From Archilochus colubris (taxonomy: Eukaryota; Chordata; Aves; Apodiformes; Trochilidae), in assembly GCA_023079485.1 (NCBI GenBank), contig CM041084.1:98870467-98934466 (forward strand): 64,000 bases of DNA, in the 5' to 3' direction. Position 1 is the first letter of the stretch. The number at the start of each line of letters is the position of its first letter. Below the pieces are notes generated by a model. The model had not been told where the DNA came from. It saw nothing but the letters and a program-made list of their open reading frames with translations, and searched no databases. A program made the position numbers and the translations under genes. Of the stretch, positions 48,481 through 61,558 are shown piece after piece.

Positions 48481-51400
48481 ATTCAGAGAGTGGATAAACA
48501 TACAGGGATAATTTTTTAGTCACAGCACTCCTTCAAATAAACCTTTGCTTTCCAGTCCTACCTCTAAGGGTCATTAAGAATTTTCTGCAGTTTGTAAAAG
48601 AAAATTTTTAGGGATTGGCTGAGATGAGATGTCTTGTTGGCATATCCGTGTGAACCATAGTTCTGCCCATAGTTCTGTTTCAGTTCTACAGCCACGCAGG
48701 GCTGGCCCAATCTTCTGCTACTGTACTCATATTGTATCATATTTTTATGAGGACTTTTAACCAAAATAAATTTCAGCTCTAGAAATTGCATTTCCTTGAG
48801 AGTGAAATACCATCTGTTCAGTACCATCCCATCCTCTCAACAACCTTTCCACAAGATAGATTACAAACCACCTAGGATACATGCATTTTAATATTATTTT
48901 TATGATTTGTTGTCACTGAAAGATTGTAAAAATTCTCTCATATATGACCAAAAACAAACAAACAAGCTGGAAAAAGAAGTTCACACATCCACATTAAAAC
49001 AAAGCTAAAATGGTGTTCCATGGACATCTGGAAAAAAGTTAAAGACATGTTTCCACATCCATCTATGTCATTCTGGGTAACAATAAGAAAATCATATCAC
49101 ATTTCCTCTTTAGTGTTCTCAGTTGTTCCTGTTAGGTTTTGTTTTTTAAGCTAAAGCAAATAGTGAAAAGCTCTACAACATGTTATATTGAATTGGGGGT
49201 GCTGTATCTAATAAGTAGGTAAAAAATAACATTTGTGTTTTGCTATCTAATTTTCTTGGAGAAGAGCAAAAGATTTAACTTTTAGGTAGTCATAGCTCTT
49301 GATTTCAAAGGCTTCTCAGAAGTTAGCCTAGGTGTGAATTTTGGTTTTTTGGAAATATTGAGTGTCAAAAATATCGTGTAATTCAGTTATTTTATTCCTT
49401 TTCACAAGAACTGCATTTTGGTTTACAGTAATAAAGCTACTGTAAGCACTAAGAATTATTTAAACTTTATCAGGATATTAATTTTTGTAAAGGATGTTTA
49501 ATTTTAAGTGGATGTCTCATTAGTAGTGACCTGAAAGTTGTCAAAGCAATAAAGCAATATCAGTATCAGTGCTGGTGATAAGGCATTGCATACATTGCAG
49601 TAATTTACCACTGGTTCCAAGTTGGAGTTGGTAGCTCGCTGTTTCCTAGAAACCACTAGGTTTCTTTTTTTGCTCTCTAAAGCTTTGATATATATAGATA
49701 CCACTTCTCCTTATCATGAGTAGTTAGAAGGTACATTGTTAGGCTGAGAATGGCACTATGTTAGGGATCCTAAGATTTGCTAATAGGCTTTTGATGTTTT
49801 AGATAAGAGACAATCTATCAGATCATGAAAAATGGGAAAAATACTTAAAATATTTCTCACTTGCTTTTGTTTCCCTTCCCTCACTGCTTTCTACACATTA
49901 CACAGTGGCTGCATTCATCTTTGAAACTTTCAGTGTCATATTCTCTTTTCTGTTATAGGACCACTGTGAAAGTGAGCTCATGTTTACAGAGGGTTTTTTA
50001 TTGGTTGTTTTTTTTTTTTAATATTACTGTTTGTGGTTCAAATAGCTAATTCCACCTTGGGATTGTACCTTTTTTAGGACATATTTAACTCTGAGGTAGT
50101 ATCCTCTGTATTTGGGTCTGTGCTTACAAAGTTTGGCCTCTGCAATTCTCTACTAATATTAATAAAACCCATACCCTAACATATGGGATGCAGAAGACAC
50201 TGCAAAGCAAGCTGTTATAAAGCCTGACAAGGTTTATGAGCTGAAAAATTTGAGTTTGGAAAGGGAAATGTAGATTTTTGCAATTTCCAAATGCTCATGC
50301 TAAATCCATTCAGATGTAAATCAAACCCATCAGGAGCTCTCTACTCTTTAGATACTTTATCCTAACATGTTTTTGTTCATTATTCCTTCCTCAGCTGGAG
50401 ATTGTATATGAAAGCTGTTAAAATGACATAACTAACATATTCCTGTGAAAATGATTAGTATATTTTGGAACTCAGAAATGGTAGAAAAGTTGGGACGTAT
50501 TTCAGCATAAATAACAATGTGAGTGTCTTTTTTGTTTTTAAATTCTTAGTCCAGGATGTGGATAGTTAGGTCATAATCTCACTGGATATTTTCCAGTGTT
50601 TGGCTAGGCTTTGAATGATGATCTCCCTTACTGGAAATCTTGTGCATCTTTATGTAGTTTAGAGTCAGATAATAGAGGTTTTGAAATGAACAGTGTTCAA
50701 ATACTTTTTCATAGAGTCACACACATTTCATGTTTTCATATGTTCACATGTATTTCACGTAGACTTTTAATTGGTGTGACAATATTTCACTTGATGCTTC
50801 TGTTTTAAACTTCATTAAATTTATGGCACACTAAAATTATCGTGTGTTAGAAGCATTTGTGTGGCTCCAACTATACCCTCTGCTATTTTGGGAGAATTCT
50901 GTGAGTCTGTGTGTTCTGCTGATGCTGTTGCTCTGTCTTGGGAGTTGGATGTTGCTTTCCTGTTTAAACACTGGCATTCAGTCAAGATATACCCATTTGC
51001 AGTTGTTGTTCTTGGAGTTCGTGACAATTCAACTTCCTTCCTATCAGGTCTTCATTCATATCTCCAGGAACTGTATGGAGATTCTCATCCAACACATCCT
51101 CTTTGGAAAGGCAAAGATGAGAATGAAGTATCTCATAAAATAATTTTTAAGCCATTATGAGATAGTTGTGGCTCTGTTCAAAGAAATTAAGGTTGTGTTC
51201 AACATTTATCAAAAGCAGAGGTCTGAGATCCTCTTAGAGAAGTGGCATAAATAAGGACGATGGTCGACTGTGATCCTGTGTCATTACCCCAGCCCATAAT
51301 AAGTTAGACTGGATTTTGTCAGCAAATACCATAATGTGAAGTTACCTCCTGGTGATGGAAGAACACCTTTAGTGTGTTGAGGATTGGTGTTCTTTGCCCA

Positions 51401-51934
51401 CGGATAGTTCCTACTCACTGGTACACAAGAAAATGACCAATTGCTGGGAAACAAAGATTTTAATTTCCCTGCATAGACAGCTTTTTCATATTTCTGTCCA
51501 CCACACACCTAGTCTTAAGCATACCTTGCCTGCCAGCCATTAGGAGGAAACTTTTTTGCATGGGTGTATTTATTTCCTATTATATCAAAATTAGTGAGCC
51601 ACTGACCCACTTTCTAACCTGTTTGCTTACCCTGATACTTCTATTGGAGCAGACTTTATAGAGCTATCTCAGGAGTCTTCTGGGAGGGGTCCCCATCAGT
51701 TTATCATGTTCTAGTTTTGTCTCTTGTCTATGTTTTTTCCTAGTGGAAACTATGCTATTTAATCAGGGCAAAAACTCCCAGGATTTTTCCCTCCAAAAGA
51801 GGTATTGTGATACATAAAATTAAGAAGTAGGGTACCAATAATGTGGATTAGTTGCAGTATCTCAGTCAGGTGACCAATTGGTCTTTTTCAACTTATTTAA
51901 ATTTTATCAGGTTCAAATCGTAGCATCATATTAT
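48481..51934. other. unique AT-rich intronic sequence
   Basis: No gene or mobile element recognised. The two overlapping 99-codon + ORFs at 50844-51160 are in different frames of the same stretch and have no family resemblance. Confidence 0.5.
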
Positions 51935-52365
51935 CATAGAAGGTTTTGAGTTGGAAGGGACCTCAATAATCATCTAGTTCCAGCCCACCTGGAACATGTT
52001 CCTGCATGTGCAGGAATATCTGTCACTACACCAGGTTGCTCAAAGCTCCATCCAACCTGACCTCGAACACCTCCAGGGAGGGGGCATCCAGAACCTCCTT
52101 GGGTAACCTATTCCAGTGTTTTCACCACTCCTACAGTGAAGAATTTCTTCCCAGTGTCTAACTTAAATCTACTCTCTTCCAGTTAAAAGCCATTAACCCT
52201 TATCCTGTCACTAAATGCCCATATAAAAAGTCCCCCTTCAGTTTTCCTGTATCCCCTTCTGGTATTGGTCTATAAGTTGTCCCTGGAGCCTTTTCTTCTT
52301 CAGGCTAAACCCCAACTCTCTCAGCCTGTCTTCATTGGCAAGGTGTTCCAGCCTTGATACAGAAG
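51935..52365 (-). mobile_element. CR1 LINE 3' part, antisense
   Basis: The tail reads ATCATAGAAGGTTTTGAGTTGG. Next come AGGTTGCTCAAAGC, AGAATTTCTTCCCAGTGTCT, the CTCTCTTCCAG box and CTCTCAGCCTGTCTTC. It is diverged, with small indels. Confidence 0.92.
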
Positions 52366-55300
52366 TGTGATCTTCATTCATATTTTTCTCTGCAGGGAAG
52401 TGTGGTAACAAGTGTAACAGGATGTACAGAGTACAGCTGGGTCCAGTTGCTCAGCTGAATCCACAAAAAACAGGCTATGGTTTCCTTTTGTATCTGTAAA
52501 ATGAGTTAATACTACAATTAACTCAAAATTATTACTTCTTGTCATCTAATGTGATTTTCTTAATTGGTAAATTGCTTTATCCATATGCCAAACATAAGCC
52601 AAACTCCATGGGAGTGTCATCCATTAGCTGCATCTATGTTCACTTAGCCAAATGTATCTTCACATGCTAAACTTGTGTTTCTTCTGTGGTGCATTTCCTC
52701 TTACAGTGCTACATATATCCTGCCTAGACCCCCCTTAGTCCTTTGGCTACAGATAACTCATTTGTTACCATATTTTCAGTCTTGCTGAGCTCTCCTTTTG
52801 CTTACATTTTTGAGTTTGCTTCCTGGTTCCTGCTTCCTGAGATCAGCAGGACAACTCCTAACATTAACACTTCTTGCAGAAGTGCAAATGCCACTGCCAA
52901 CCAGTTTGTCACGTAAGCATCTGACTCAAGTGCTTTTGTGTCCCCTCTCTGTTGACAATGAAACCTCTTTAAAATAAAATAAAAGACAACATGGTAGTAA
53001 TTTGAGTCTCAGAATCCTGATATCACTCTTGGAAAATCCACTAAGGTTCCACTGGTCAGGGACTGATGCACTTGGAAACAGCAGTGAAACAACTTTTCTG
53101 CTTCAGTGGTTTCCAGTACTAATGGTGCAAATAGGATGGAGAGAGGGAGAGATGCACTAAAGCAGCATGTCAGTATTTTTTAGTTTTCTCATTTTATATG
53201 GGAATTACATGCAAGCAGAGATCTTCCAGGACTTAGCCATCGTTCATAGCCAGTCTGTTAGGATAAATTCAGAGGAACTAACAAGGGAGAGTATTAGAGA
53301 AATGTATGGATTTTTTTGGCCCGGTACAAGAGATGGACAATGTCTCTGTCACTTGAGAACTACCTAAATACAAACTTACAGACATCTGAGGAAAGATAAG
53401 AAGCTGCAGAACTGTGTTACTGAACATCATGATTTAGTACTAAATTCCAGTTCAACTAAGCCTAGAGCCACCTATTCTCTCAGCCTTTCCTAACATACCA
53501 GATCTTAACAATTCCCTCAGCTTTTCTGTCCTGCCCAGCCTGCAGATTTTTCAAGGCAAGCACTGTCTGTGCACTTCTGTGGTTTTACAGCCCCTAGCAC
53601 AGCTGGATCCCACTGTTGCCTGGGCCCTTAGTGATGATGCCAGCAAATCCACCAGAGACAATATTTTTCTGGAAATTAGAAAGTGAGTTCAGAGAATTCA
53701 GTTCTTGGGGTAGGAATGCATAAAATGCAAGATCTCTTAAGACATGTAACTTAGATCCCTGATGAGTTTGTGCATTGATTTATGCACAAATTCATCTGGG
53801 ACTGCAGATTTTTTTCTTGGTTTCCCTTTGACGTGTGTGTTGGAAACATGCTAAAATGACTCTTTATCTTCCTTTTTATGCTTTCCATTCTTCACTTTTT
53901 CCTGTGCAATTCAGTATTTGTGTCCATTTGCCTTCTGAGAGGGTTTAATGCATAATTTTCAGCTAAAAATGTAATAGAATGTTACTTTCAGCTCTCTAAG
54001 ATAAGAGCTGATTCCTCCTACAGCACCCACATCCCTCTAGGAAATCTGGTGGAGAGCAGCTGCATGAGAGATAAAGCCCTGAATTATTTAACAAGTTGAA
54101 AAAAAAAATATCCTGTGTAAGTGGTTCTTTTCACTGCCCACTGTGAGTTATTAGGAGGTAGGGATATCTAACATCTTTCAGGTCCCAAAGTTCACATATG
54201 AAAACCTGCCAACCAAAAGCTGCTTGCTTGTGCCTGCTTTTTTTCTCTCTTCAGATAAGTCTGGAGTAAAAGGTGATATTTTCAACATAGTTTGCATACT
54301 TATATGTTCTCTGTGGTGCAGAAAAGAAGCTATTAGTTATTTCTTTTAAGGCTTTGACCCCTTGGCTGAATTGCTTGAGCTGGCTTGTTGCATTTGTTCT
54401 CATTTTGCAGTTCACACCCTCAGCCTTTCACTTTTCACAAACGTGGGCCAGCTGCTGCACCTGTACAAATCCCATTCTGCTCTCAGGATTGGTGCCATGA
54501 GGCAGGGAAGTCATATTCAGCAGGGTCACATTAATGTTAAGATATGATTTGTCCCACTGGTTTTGGCAGGACTCACATTTAGGAGATAATTAGAACCTCA
54601 TGCCAAACTTTCACTCTGCACATCTGAAAATGAAGCAGTAATTTTTATACATGCACTAACTATAATTTCTTACTGGGCTTCACAAATAAATTCCTAACTC
54701 AACAATTGCTTTGTTACGAGGCACTAATAGGAAAAAAAAATTGCTCAAAATCTGAAATCTCTCTCAACTCAATCCTTAATTCTGTACATAATTTTGACTT
54801 GAGTAGATACTTAAAGCTAGAACTTCCTTTAAAATCTCAAGTAACATGTAACTAATGCCATATGAGAAAATAAGTCAGACTAATAATGAATAACCTGCAG
54901 GGCTATGCCTTCTCCTTTTCTTTTACATATGTTGCTTTGAAAGGATTTTTCTTTTCTTTTCTTAAACTAGACTGGCCTCTATTTTTTTTTTGCTTTTGAG
55001 ACAGAAGCAAAATTCCTGAGCAATCTGAATACAGCTCCTCTACCACAGCTGCAGTGTATACTTAGTGGGTGGTGGGGCTGACCTAGGTGGAGGAACTTTG
55101 ACCTAGTCAATATCTTTGTCCTTGAAAGGAGGTGGAGAACAGGTATGTAGAACATGATGTATCCTGTCTCTCTCTCCCTGAATATCCAGCCTTAATGGTC
55201 TGAGAAGTTTCTTTTGACAGTTGTGATCTATTCTTTGGGTCTTTCCTCAGAAAGGTTGGCCTTGCTTGCCTCAAGACTTTTGACTCTTTGTTGGTTTTGG

Positions 55301-56854
55301 TATGAAGAGTGTTTCAAACTTGGGTGATGAAGAGTCCAAATTTTCCCTCACGCTATGGGGATGAATATTAAGGTAGGCTGGTTGGAGAGGTAGCCACTAG
55401 CATTTCATTATTTTCCTGTAGAGGGCAAGCAACAGTAGCAGTAAGGACTTGCTTCTCTCCTTAGCAGTGTGATTGACTCAGATTCTAAAAGTTGTAAGGT
55501 AAATGTGATTTTTTTTTTTTTGAGTGAGTGGTTTCCCCCTTTTAAACAGGCTAAATTTCAGATCTAAAAACTGGTTCCCATTAAATTGGTTAGTGATATT
55601 TGCTGGTTTTTTGGGTGCCTTTTCTGGTATACACAGTGGTCAGTAAAACTAGCATGTAAAGAAGTGCAGCAGCAGCAGGCAGGAAGTCTTTCACAGAGGC
55701 TTCCAAGTATCTGTCAAGTAGTAATTGATTTTGGTCACAACTTACCCAGTCTGACTAGTAGCTTGCAAGCTTTGCTATGCTGAATATCTTTTAAGCCATC
55801 CCACTCCTTTGGATGTTGCTGTTTTGTTAAGGATGGGTAAAATTATGAAATTGCTACTTTAAAAAGTCCAAAACCATGCAGATTTTTGAAGGCTGTTCCA
55901 TGTGAGATTGTAGATTTCTTTATCCTCTGAAGGAATCACACATTGCAGATCTCTTTTCTCTATGTTGTTCCTATTCTTTTGATTTTCTAAGTACGTGGCC
56001 TGGTGATACAATTTTTTATTATGTCAGTGAGGATAATCCAGTTAACCAGGTCTATGGGATTAGTTTTCATGTTTGATTTACAACACAGCAGTGGACAATG
56101 CCTGATTCTGTAAAAGCTGTGTTCCAGGCTGACAGCTACCAGCCAAGACCTCTGCTGAAGTGCTGTACATCTCATCAGCTCTCAGCCACTTTGAAACAAA
56201 CTATATTTTTTTCAAGTTAGCATATCTACAATAGACCTTTAAACAACAACCACGCCGATGTGAGTTTTTAAATGTGCACGAATAAAGCCAGGGAAATTAT
56301 TAGTGGATATCTGTAGTTAATTTTTATCTACGAGTTTTGGCATTTTGGACTACCCTTAGCTGACATCTTTTATTCTGCAGTGGGAACAGGTTGTATACTT
56401 ACCAGGGAGTGCTGGCCCAATTGAGACGGAAGGCAGCTGTGTCAGCAGCAGGGACCAGTCTCCATAAATCTCTTGTCCTCCCACCAGACTTTGCCAGGGA
56501 AGAAGAGGAAGTGGTTGCAGTCTGGAGCTGCTTGTCAGCAAACCTCCACTCCTGTGGCAATGGGAGCACACCTGGCTATGGATAGATATGGCCAACATTA
56601 CAGTTGTGGTTTAATCTGAGCTGGAGTGAGGGGTGAGATCCTGACTGTAATTCAGTATCATTTGCTTTGCAACCTCACTTTGGAGGTCAGATTTTATAGC
56701 AGAAACATCTGCAAACATGAATAATGGCAGCATCCTTTTGACGTGAGTGTCTCAGGTACCTGGACATGCTTAGTTATTACCCATTGAGCCTCTTCCCTTT
56801 TCTCTAGAGCCCTCTTCCCCCACAAACAGGCTCTTTAGGAATTGTTTTGGAATG
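52366..56854. other. unique intronic sequence
   Basis: No gene or mobile element recognised. T-rich runs lie near 54981-54991 and 55510-55521. Confidence 0.5.
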
Positions 56855-57005
56855 ACCTGGAAGTGTTCAAGGTGGGATGGAGTTTTGAGCAACCTGGTCT
56901 AGTGGATGATGTCCCTGCCCATGTCAGCGGAGTTGAGGAAGGGGCATGAAAGAGTGGAACTAGATGATCTTAAACGTCCCTTCCAATTCAAACCATTGTA
57001 AAAGT
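56855..57005 (+). mobile_element. CR1 LINE 3' end, sense orientation
   Basis: It contains CTGGAAGTGTTCAAGG, GAGCAACCTGGTCTAGTGG, ATGTCCCTGCCCATG, GGAACTAGATGATCTTAAA and CGTCCCTTCCAATTC, the usual last ~150 bases of CR1. An insertion of about 20 bases lies before GGAACTAGATG. It ends in a decayed tail. Confidence 0.9.
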
Positions 57006-58280
57006 CTATGGCATTTTTTAATCCTATCACATGCAGCTATGTACTGATGATGTCAAAGGTGTAAAAGCACCAGGAAATCCACCTAAGGAAACAGGTGGCT
57101 GAAATATTGCTGAGAGCAATTGATTAATATTAATATTAATATGATATAAAAACAGATTAGTGAGACAGATTTTTTTTATTTCTTCCACTCTAATTCTTTT
57201 CCAGACCTGTCATTAGAATAGGTGATGTGCCAGTTTTAGACTGTAAGTTATTTTTTTTTCTCATGCAAAATGCCTCTAAATAAGTCACTCCAGATAAAAG
57301 CAATTAAATAAATATGGATTACTTTAGTCCTAAATAAATGGGCGTAGGTGTGAGTTGTTCTTTATTAGAAATTGACGTCTTTTATACTTTTTAATAACTT
57401 CTCCTGTTGAATATATTTTTTAATATATTTTTCTCTCCTCCACCCTTTTGCTCTTTTTCATCCTACAGTGTCCCACACTGCTGTGAGTAGCTCACATTTG
57501 CAGCCACATAAAATATTATCAATGCATTCCAGCTGTCAAAGATGAGAAACTTTTCAGGCTTTATGCCTTGCAGAAAATGTTGCCAAGATGCCCTGATTTC
57601 TACATTCAGTATAAGCAGTTTTCTAAAATTGATTCAAAGTTTGGGATGACACAAATGGTTTTGGAAGTTGGGCCAATATCCTTCATATAAAGCCATCTTG
57701 AACTGTATCATTTTTAGTGTGTCTTAGATGCTTTATAAACTGTGTATTATCTAAGAGCATTGATTTTACCTGCACTCCATCACCTGATCCTGCGATGGGA
57801 CCTTCCAGTTCTTCAGACCTGCTTGGACTGGGGGGACTCACCAACCAGGGCTAGTTTTGAAGTGTTGCTGTTCTTGGCAATGTATCTTTGAAAGAAAGCA
57901 AGCAATACCATGTGCTCTTTATCCCTTTTCTATTAGGCCTGATGTGATACAACTTATAAAGGCAACGAAGCAACACGTGAATAAATAAATTACCCGATTT
58001 AAAAATGCATTTGAGAGTCACACATCTAAATTGCCTGGGATTTCTGTAACGTGAAAATCCCTGCTGAGTAGGAAATTATTACTGTCCACCATCCTCTTCA
58101 GTATTTACTCAAAAGATATGACTTTTAATACCCTAGTAAGCACTTAAATAGAACACCTTGAGGTGAGGACAAAATAAATATTCTTTAAGTAAGTGTACTT
58201 AAGTAACTTATTCTCTTACTCTTGTCATCTATTACCTTATTAAAAATGGCAAAAGTTCTAGTGTTTTTACTGGTTTGGGC

Positions 58281-58301
58281 TTTTTTTTTTTTTTTTTTTT
58301 T
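58281..58301. repeat. poly(T) run of 21
   Basis: Uninterrupted homopolymer in unique sequence. Confidence 0.9.
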
Positions 58302-60322
58302 ACATAGTTTTAGCCAAGCAAACTAGATGGTGAGAAATTGCTCCTAATACTCCTAATTAAGAATGTAACCAGAAAGATCAAGCTATTTGTAAACTATTTA
58401 AAGCATGCGAGACAAAAGGCATGGAGTGCTTTTGAAAATGGGGATCATTAGGCAACCTGATGATTTCTTGAATTCTTTGATAGTACTCATGCCATTTGTA
58501 GCATCCTAATGAAAACTAATTAAGTGCTGTGAAATTATTTGCTGGTACACTGGATGCAGTCCTGCAGTCTATTATAGATGACAATTAATACAAAAACATA
58601 GCATTTAATTCCTCTGAAATCTCTCTGGGCACTTCTGGTGGCTCAACTGTGGCTATTTCATGGATCAGGAGCAGAGCACAGATTGGTTTCATTTACTTAT
58701 CATTACCTATGCCATGGGCAGTGAAATCCAGCAGATGTTCCTTGTGTGAACAAGCTGCAGGGAGCACAACCTGTAATGCTATAATGCTCTCCTGGATTTG
58801 CAGAAGATGCCCAAGGACAAATCCCAAGATGTGGGAGCAAGTGGGAAGTGTCTCTTATGTTGGTGCTTTTATCTTGTGCCTCTTTGGTCAGACAGCTCCT
58901 TGCAACCCCCTCGTTCCTGTGGGCTCCTCACCCAAGGAGCAGCAGCAGTCTAGAAGGGAAGGAGTGGGCTGAATCAGTGACTGGATCCTTACCACATTCT
59001 CTTTTCTTGAATTCTTTTTTGTCTGTTCCATTTTTCCTGAGCAGCAGGATAGCAACATTCTGGAGTGTCTCTTGACTTAGAGGAATGGGAGGTGGAGGGT
59101 GAGAGAGCTTTGCCCTTTCAGTTCTCACGTACTAGAATTTTGGGAAAATTTGAGTGAAATCACATTGTAAGCTCTGTAAAGACAAAGAAAATGAAAACAA
59201 AAGAAACCCTTTCCTTGTGTTTACACTTGTCAGATACTTGTCTGAACCAGATAAGGCATCTTTATATTTGCTAGTGAGAAAAATATTTGTTGGAAGCATT
59301 TCCCTCTCCCTGATTGCTTGAATCTGCTTCCCAGAGAACTATGTCCTTCAGCATCTACATTTCTCTTCTGTGGAGATCTCTGGGTTTGAGTCAGCTTTTA
59401 TTGCCCAAATGTCTTGCTGTCTGGTGCAAGCCCTACTGTTGCCTTCTCCTAATAGCATGCAAACAGGAGGCGAGACTGAAATTGCCATTTTCTGCTTCTA
59501 TAGAAAGTAGTATGCTAAGATTTTACACATCTCGAGCCAGTTTTCAGAAGTTTATTCTGCCTATCATCCATCACACATAACTTCAGGTCTTTGTATCTAG
59601 TGTCGTTTGTATCTAGTCTCAGATAATTTTATTTACTTTTTTTTTTCTGAAAGGTTTGGATATGAGCAGGTCCTTAGGCCTACAAAAAAGAAAAAAGAAA
59701 AAAAAATAAGGCAATTTAAGATACTACCACTGGAACACTATTTTTCTGTTATTTTGTATTCATCCTGTTTCTGTGTGTCATTTCCTAGTTTTCTAACTGT
59801 ATTTCTTTCAACTTGTACATGGATGTGCTACTGAAGACATACTTGCTATTTATCTGCCCTTTCCCATATTCTTGCAATGTAGCATTGCAGAAGAAAAATT
59901 TGTGTACCTCTTCTTCTGATACAACAAGATGAGAAAAGGAGACAATGAAAAGGAAATTCCTTCCCCTGGCACACTGCACACATTCATGACTGCAGAAAAC
60001 TCAGTCAACATTACTAGTATTCATAACAGTATATTATGTTACAATGCAACTAAGCAGAGGGTAGCTCTAGAAATTGGAAGGATGCCCATCAATTACACTC
60101 CGAGGTGAAAATCCTGCTTCTAAGACACAATTTAGCAGGCAGAGCAGTGTTAGTTGGGGTGGTAGAGGACAGAATTTCTCTGCCAACAAAAATGGAGAAA
60201 AAACCTCATTTTCTTCAGTTTTATGAAAGAGAAAACTTAGTAAAAGTAGTAAAAGTTTTCTTAATACAAGTTTTAAGTTCTTTTACTTTGAAAACCAAAA
60301 CAAGGCCAGTCTTCCATATTTG

Positions 60323-60349
60323 AAAAAAAAAAAAAAAAAAAAAAAAAAA
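60323..60349. repeat. poly(A) run of 27
   Basis: Uninterrupted A run on the + strand. I looked upstream for a retrocopied gene that would explain a 3' tail and saw none. Confidence 0.9.
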
Positions 60350-61503
60350 GGTCATTTAGTTATTATTTGGCCTGCTTTCAGGAGGTCTGGAGCAGAACTT
60401 TGATGCTCTTTAGCTCAATGACTCTGATATGCCTATGGTAATGGCAGGAAGTGTCACCTTCCTTCAAGCCTGCTCCTCAGAGCCCTGACACTTCTCTGTG
60501 GTAAAAAAATCCAAAGACCTGTTGTGTATGTGGACTGTCTGATTCTTTCCTGCTTTACTCCTGCAAGGTGATCCTGTGCTGGTGACCTATGAAGTTGTGC
60601 TTTGCACAGTGTGCAAAGTCCTTTTCCTGACCCTTTTTTGAAGTAGTCTAATGAGGAAAGGGATACAGGTTTGTTAAGAAAGCAAAAGTAAAAGACACCT
60701 GAATAAATTCAAATCTTCAGTATTCCTGGAAATTTGGGTTATAAACTACCAACCAACAAAACAGCAAATAAATAGGCAAATAACAGATTAAACAACAACC
60801 ACCAAAGCTTTCTACTAACATGTTATCTCAGGTTTTATTTGAAATACATTCCTCAAAGATTTTCTAATCCTGTGAGTTTTCCTGTTTTACTGCCTTGTTC
60901 TTAAAATAAGAGTGGTTTTACACTTGTGTGTGTGGCAGGTGTTATTTGCCTGTGTTTGTAATACACTTTATCTAAGCAAACAAAAGAAATAATTATTCTT
61001 ATAATAAGAGTGGAACTTGTCATCCTTGTGGAAAAGCTGATTTAAATAAAGGTGAAGCAATTCTACTAATTTCAATTGGCTTTACTATCTGTGTGTGATT
61101 TAAAACAAATCTGTCATGGAAGAACAAACATAGAAAGCACTTCCCCAAATTTTCTTTTTCCAAGTAATGTTTTTTTTTCCAAACATTTCTCAACTTGCTT
61201 TTTAAGTATCAAGTCATCTTCACATGTGTGAATAAATACATAAGCTTCACCTTTAAAACCAGCTACATCCCATTTAATGTTTTAGATTCTTAAACTTCTG
61301 CATCTATTGGTTATCCAATAGCTAGTTATATAACACATGCTGTTTACAAAAATGATCACTTCTTTCTTAATAAGTGACACCAGACAATGCTACCTTGGCA
61401 TTTAGCATCTCTTTGTCCATTTTGAGACATAAATCTCTTTTACACTTCCTTTTTCTTTGATTCAAGCTACCTAGGCACAATCCTCCTGCACTCATCACTT
61501 CTT

Positions 61504-61558
61504 GTTGGACTCGATGATTTCTGAGGTCCCTTCCAACCCAGCCAATTCTATGATTCTT
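61504..61558 (+). mobile_element. very short CR1 3' terminus
   Basis: About 55 bases with GTTGGACTCGATGATTTCTG, AGGTCCCTTCCAACCCAGCC and ATTCTATGATTC, matching the last bases of the young CR1 family at 47498-48333. It is extremely 5' truncated. Confidence 0.9.

Larger units (their letters stand above)
57006..61503. other. unique AT-rich intronic sequence
   Basis: No gene recognised. It holds (TTAATA)n near 57122-57144, a 21-T run at 58281-58301, an A-rich patch near 59683-59708 and a 27-A run at 60323-60349. Confidence 0.5.

Noticed and set aside
57465..57500. TCCTACAG followed by an open stretch, as a possible next PIEZO2 exon
   Set aside because: The acceptor looks plausible but the codons do not give the Trp-Glu-Lys motif expected after the split Cys, and stops follow soon.
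60301..60349. 27-A run as the tail of a processed pseudogene
   Set aside because: No recognisable coding or non-coding transcript sequence lies upstream and no flanking target duplication was seen.
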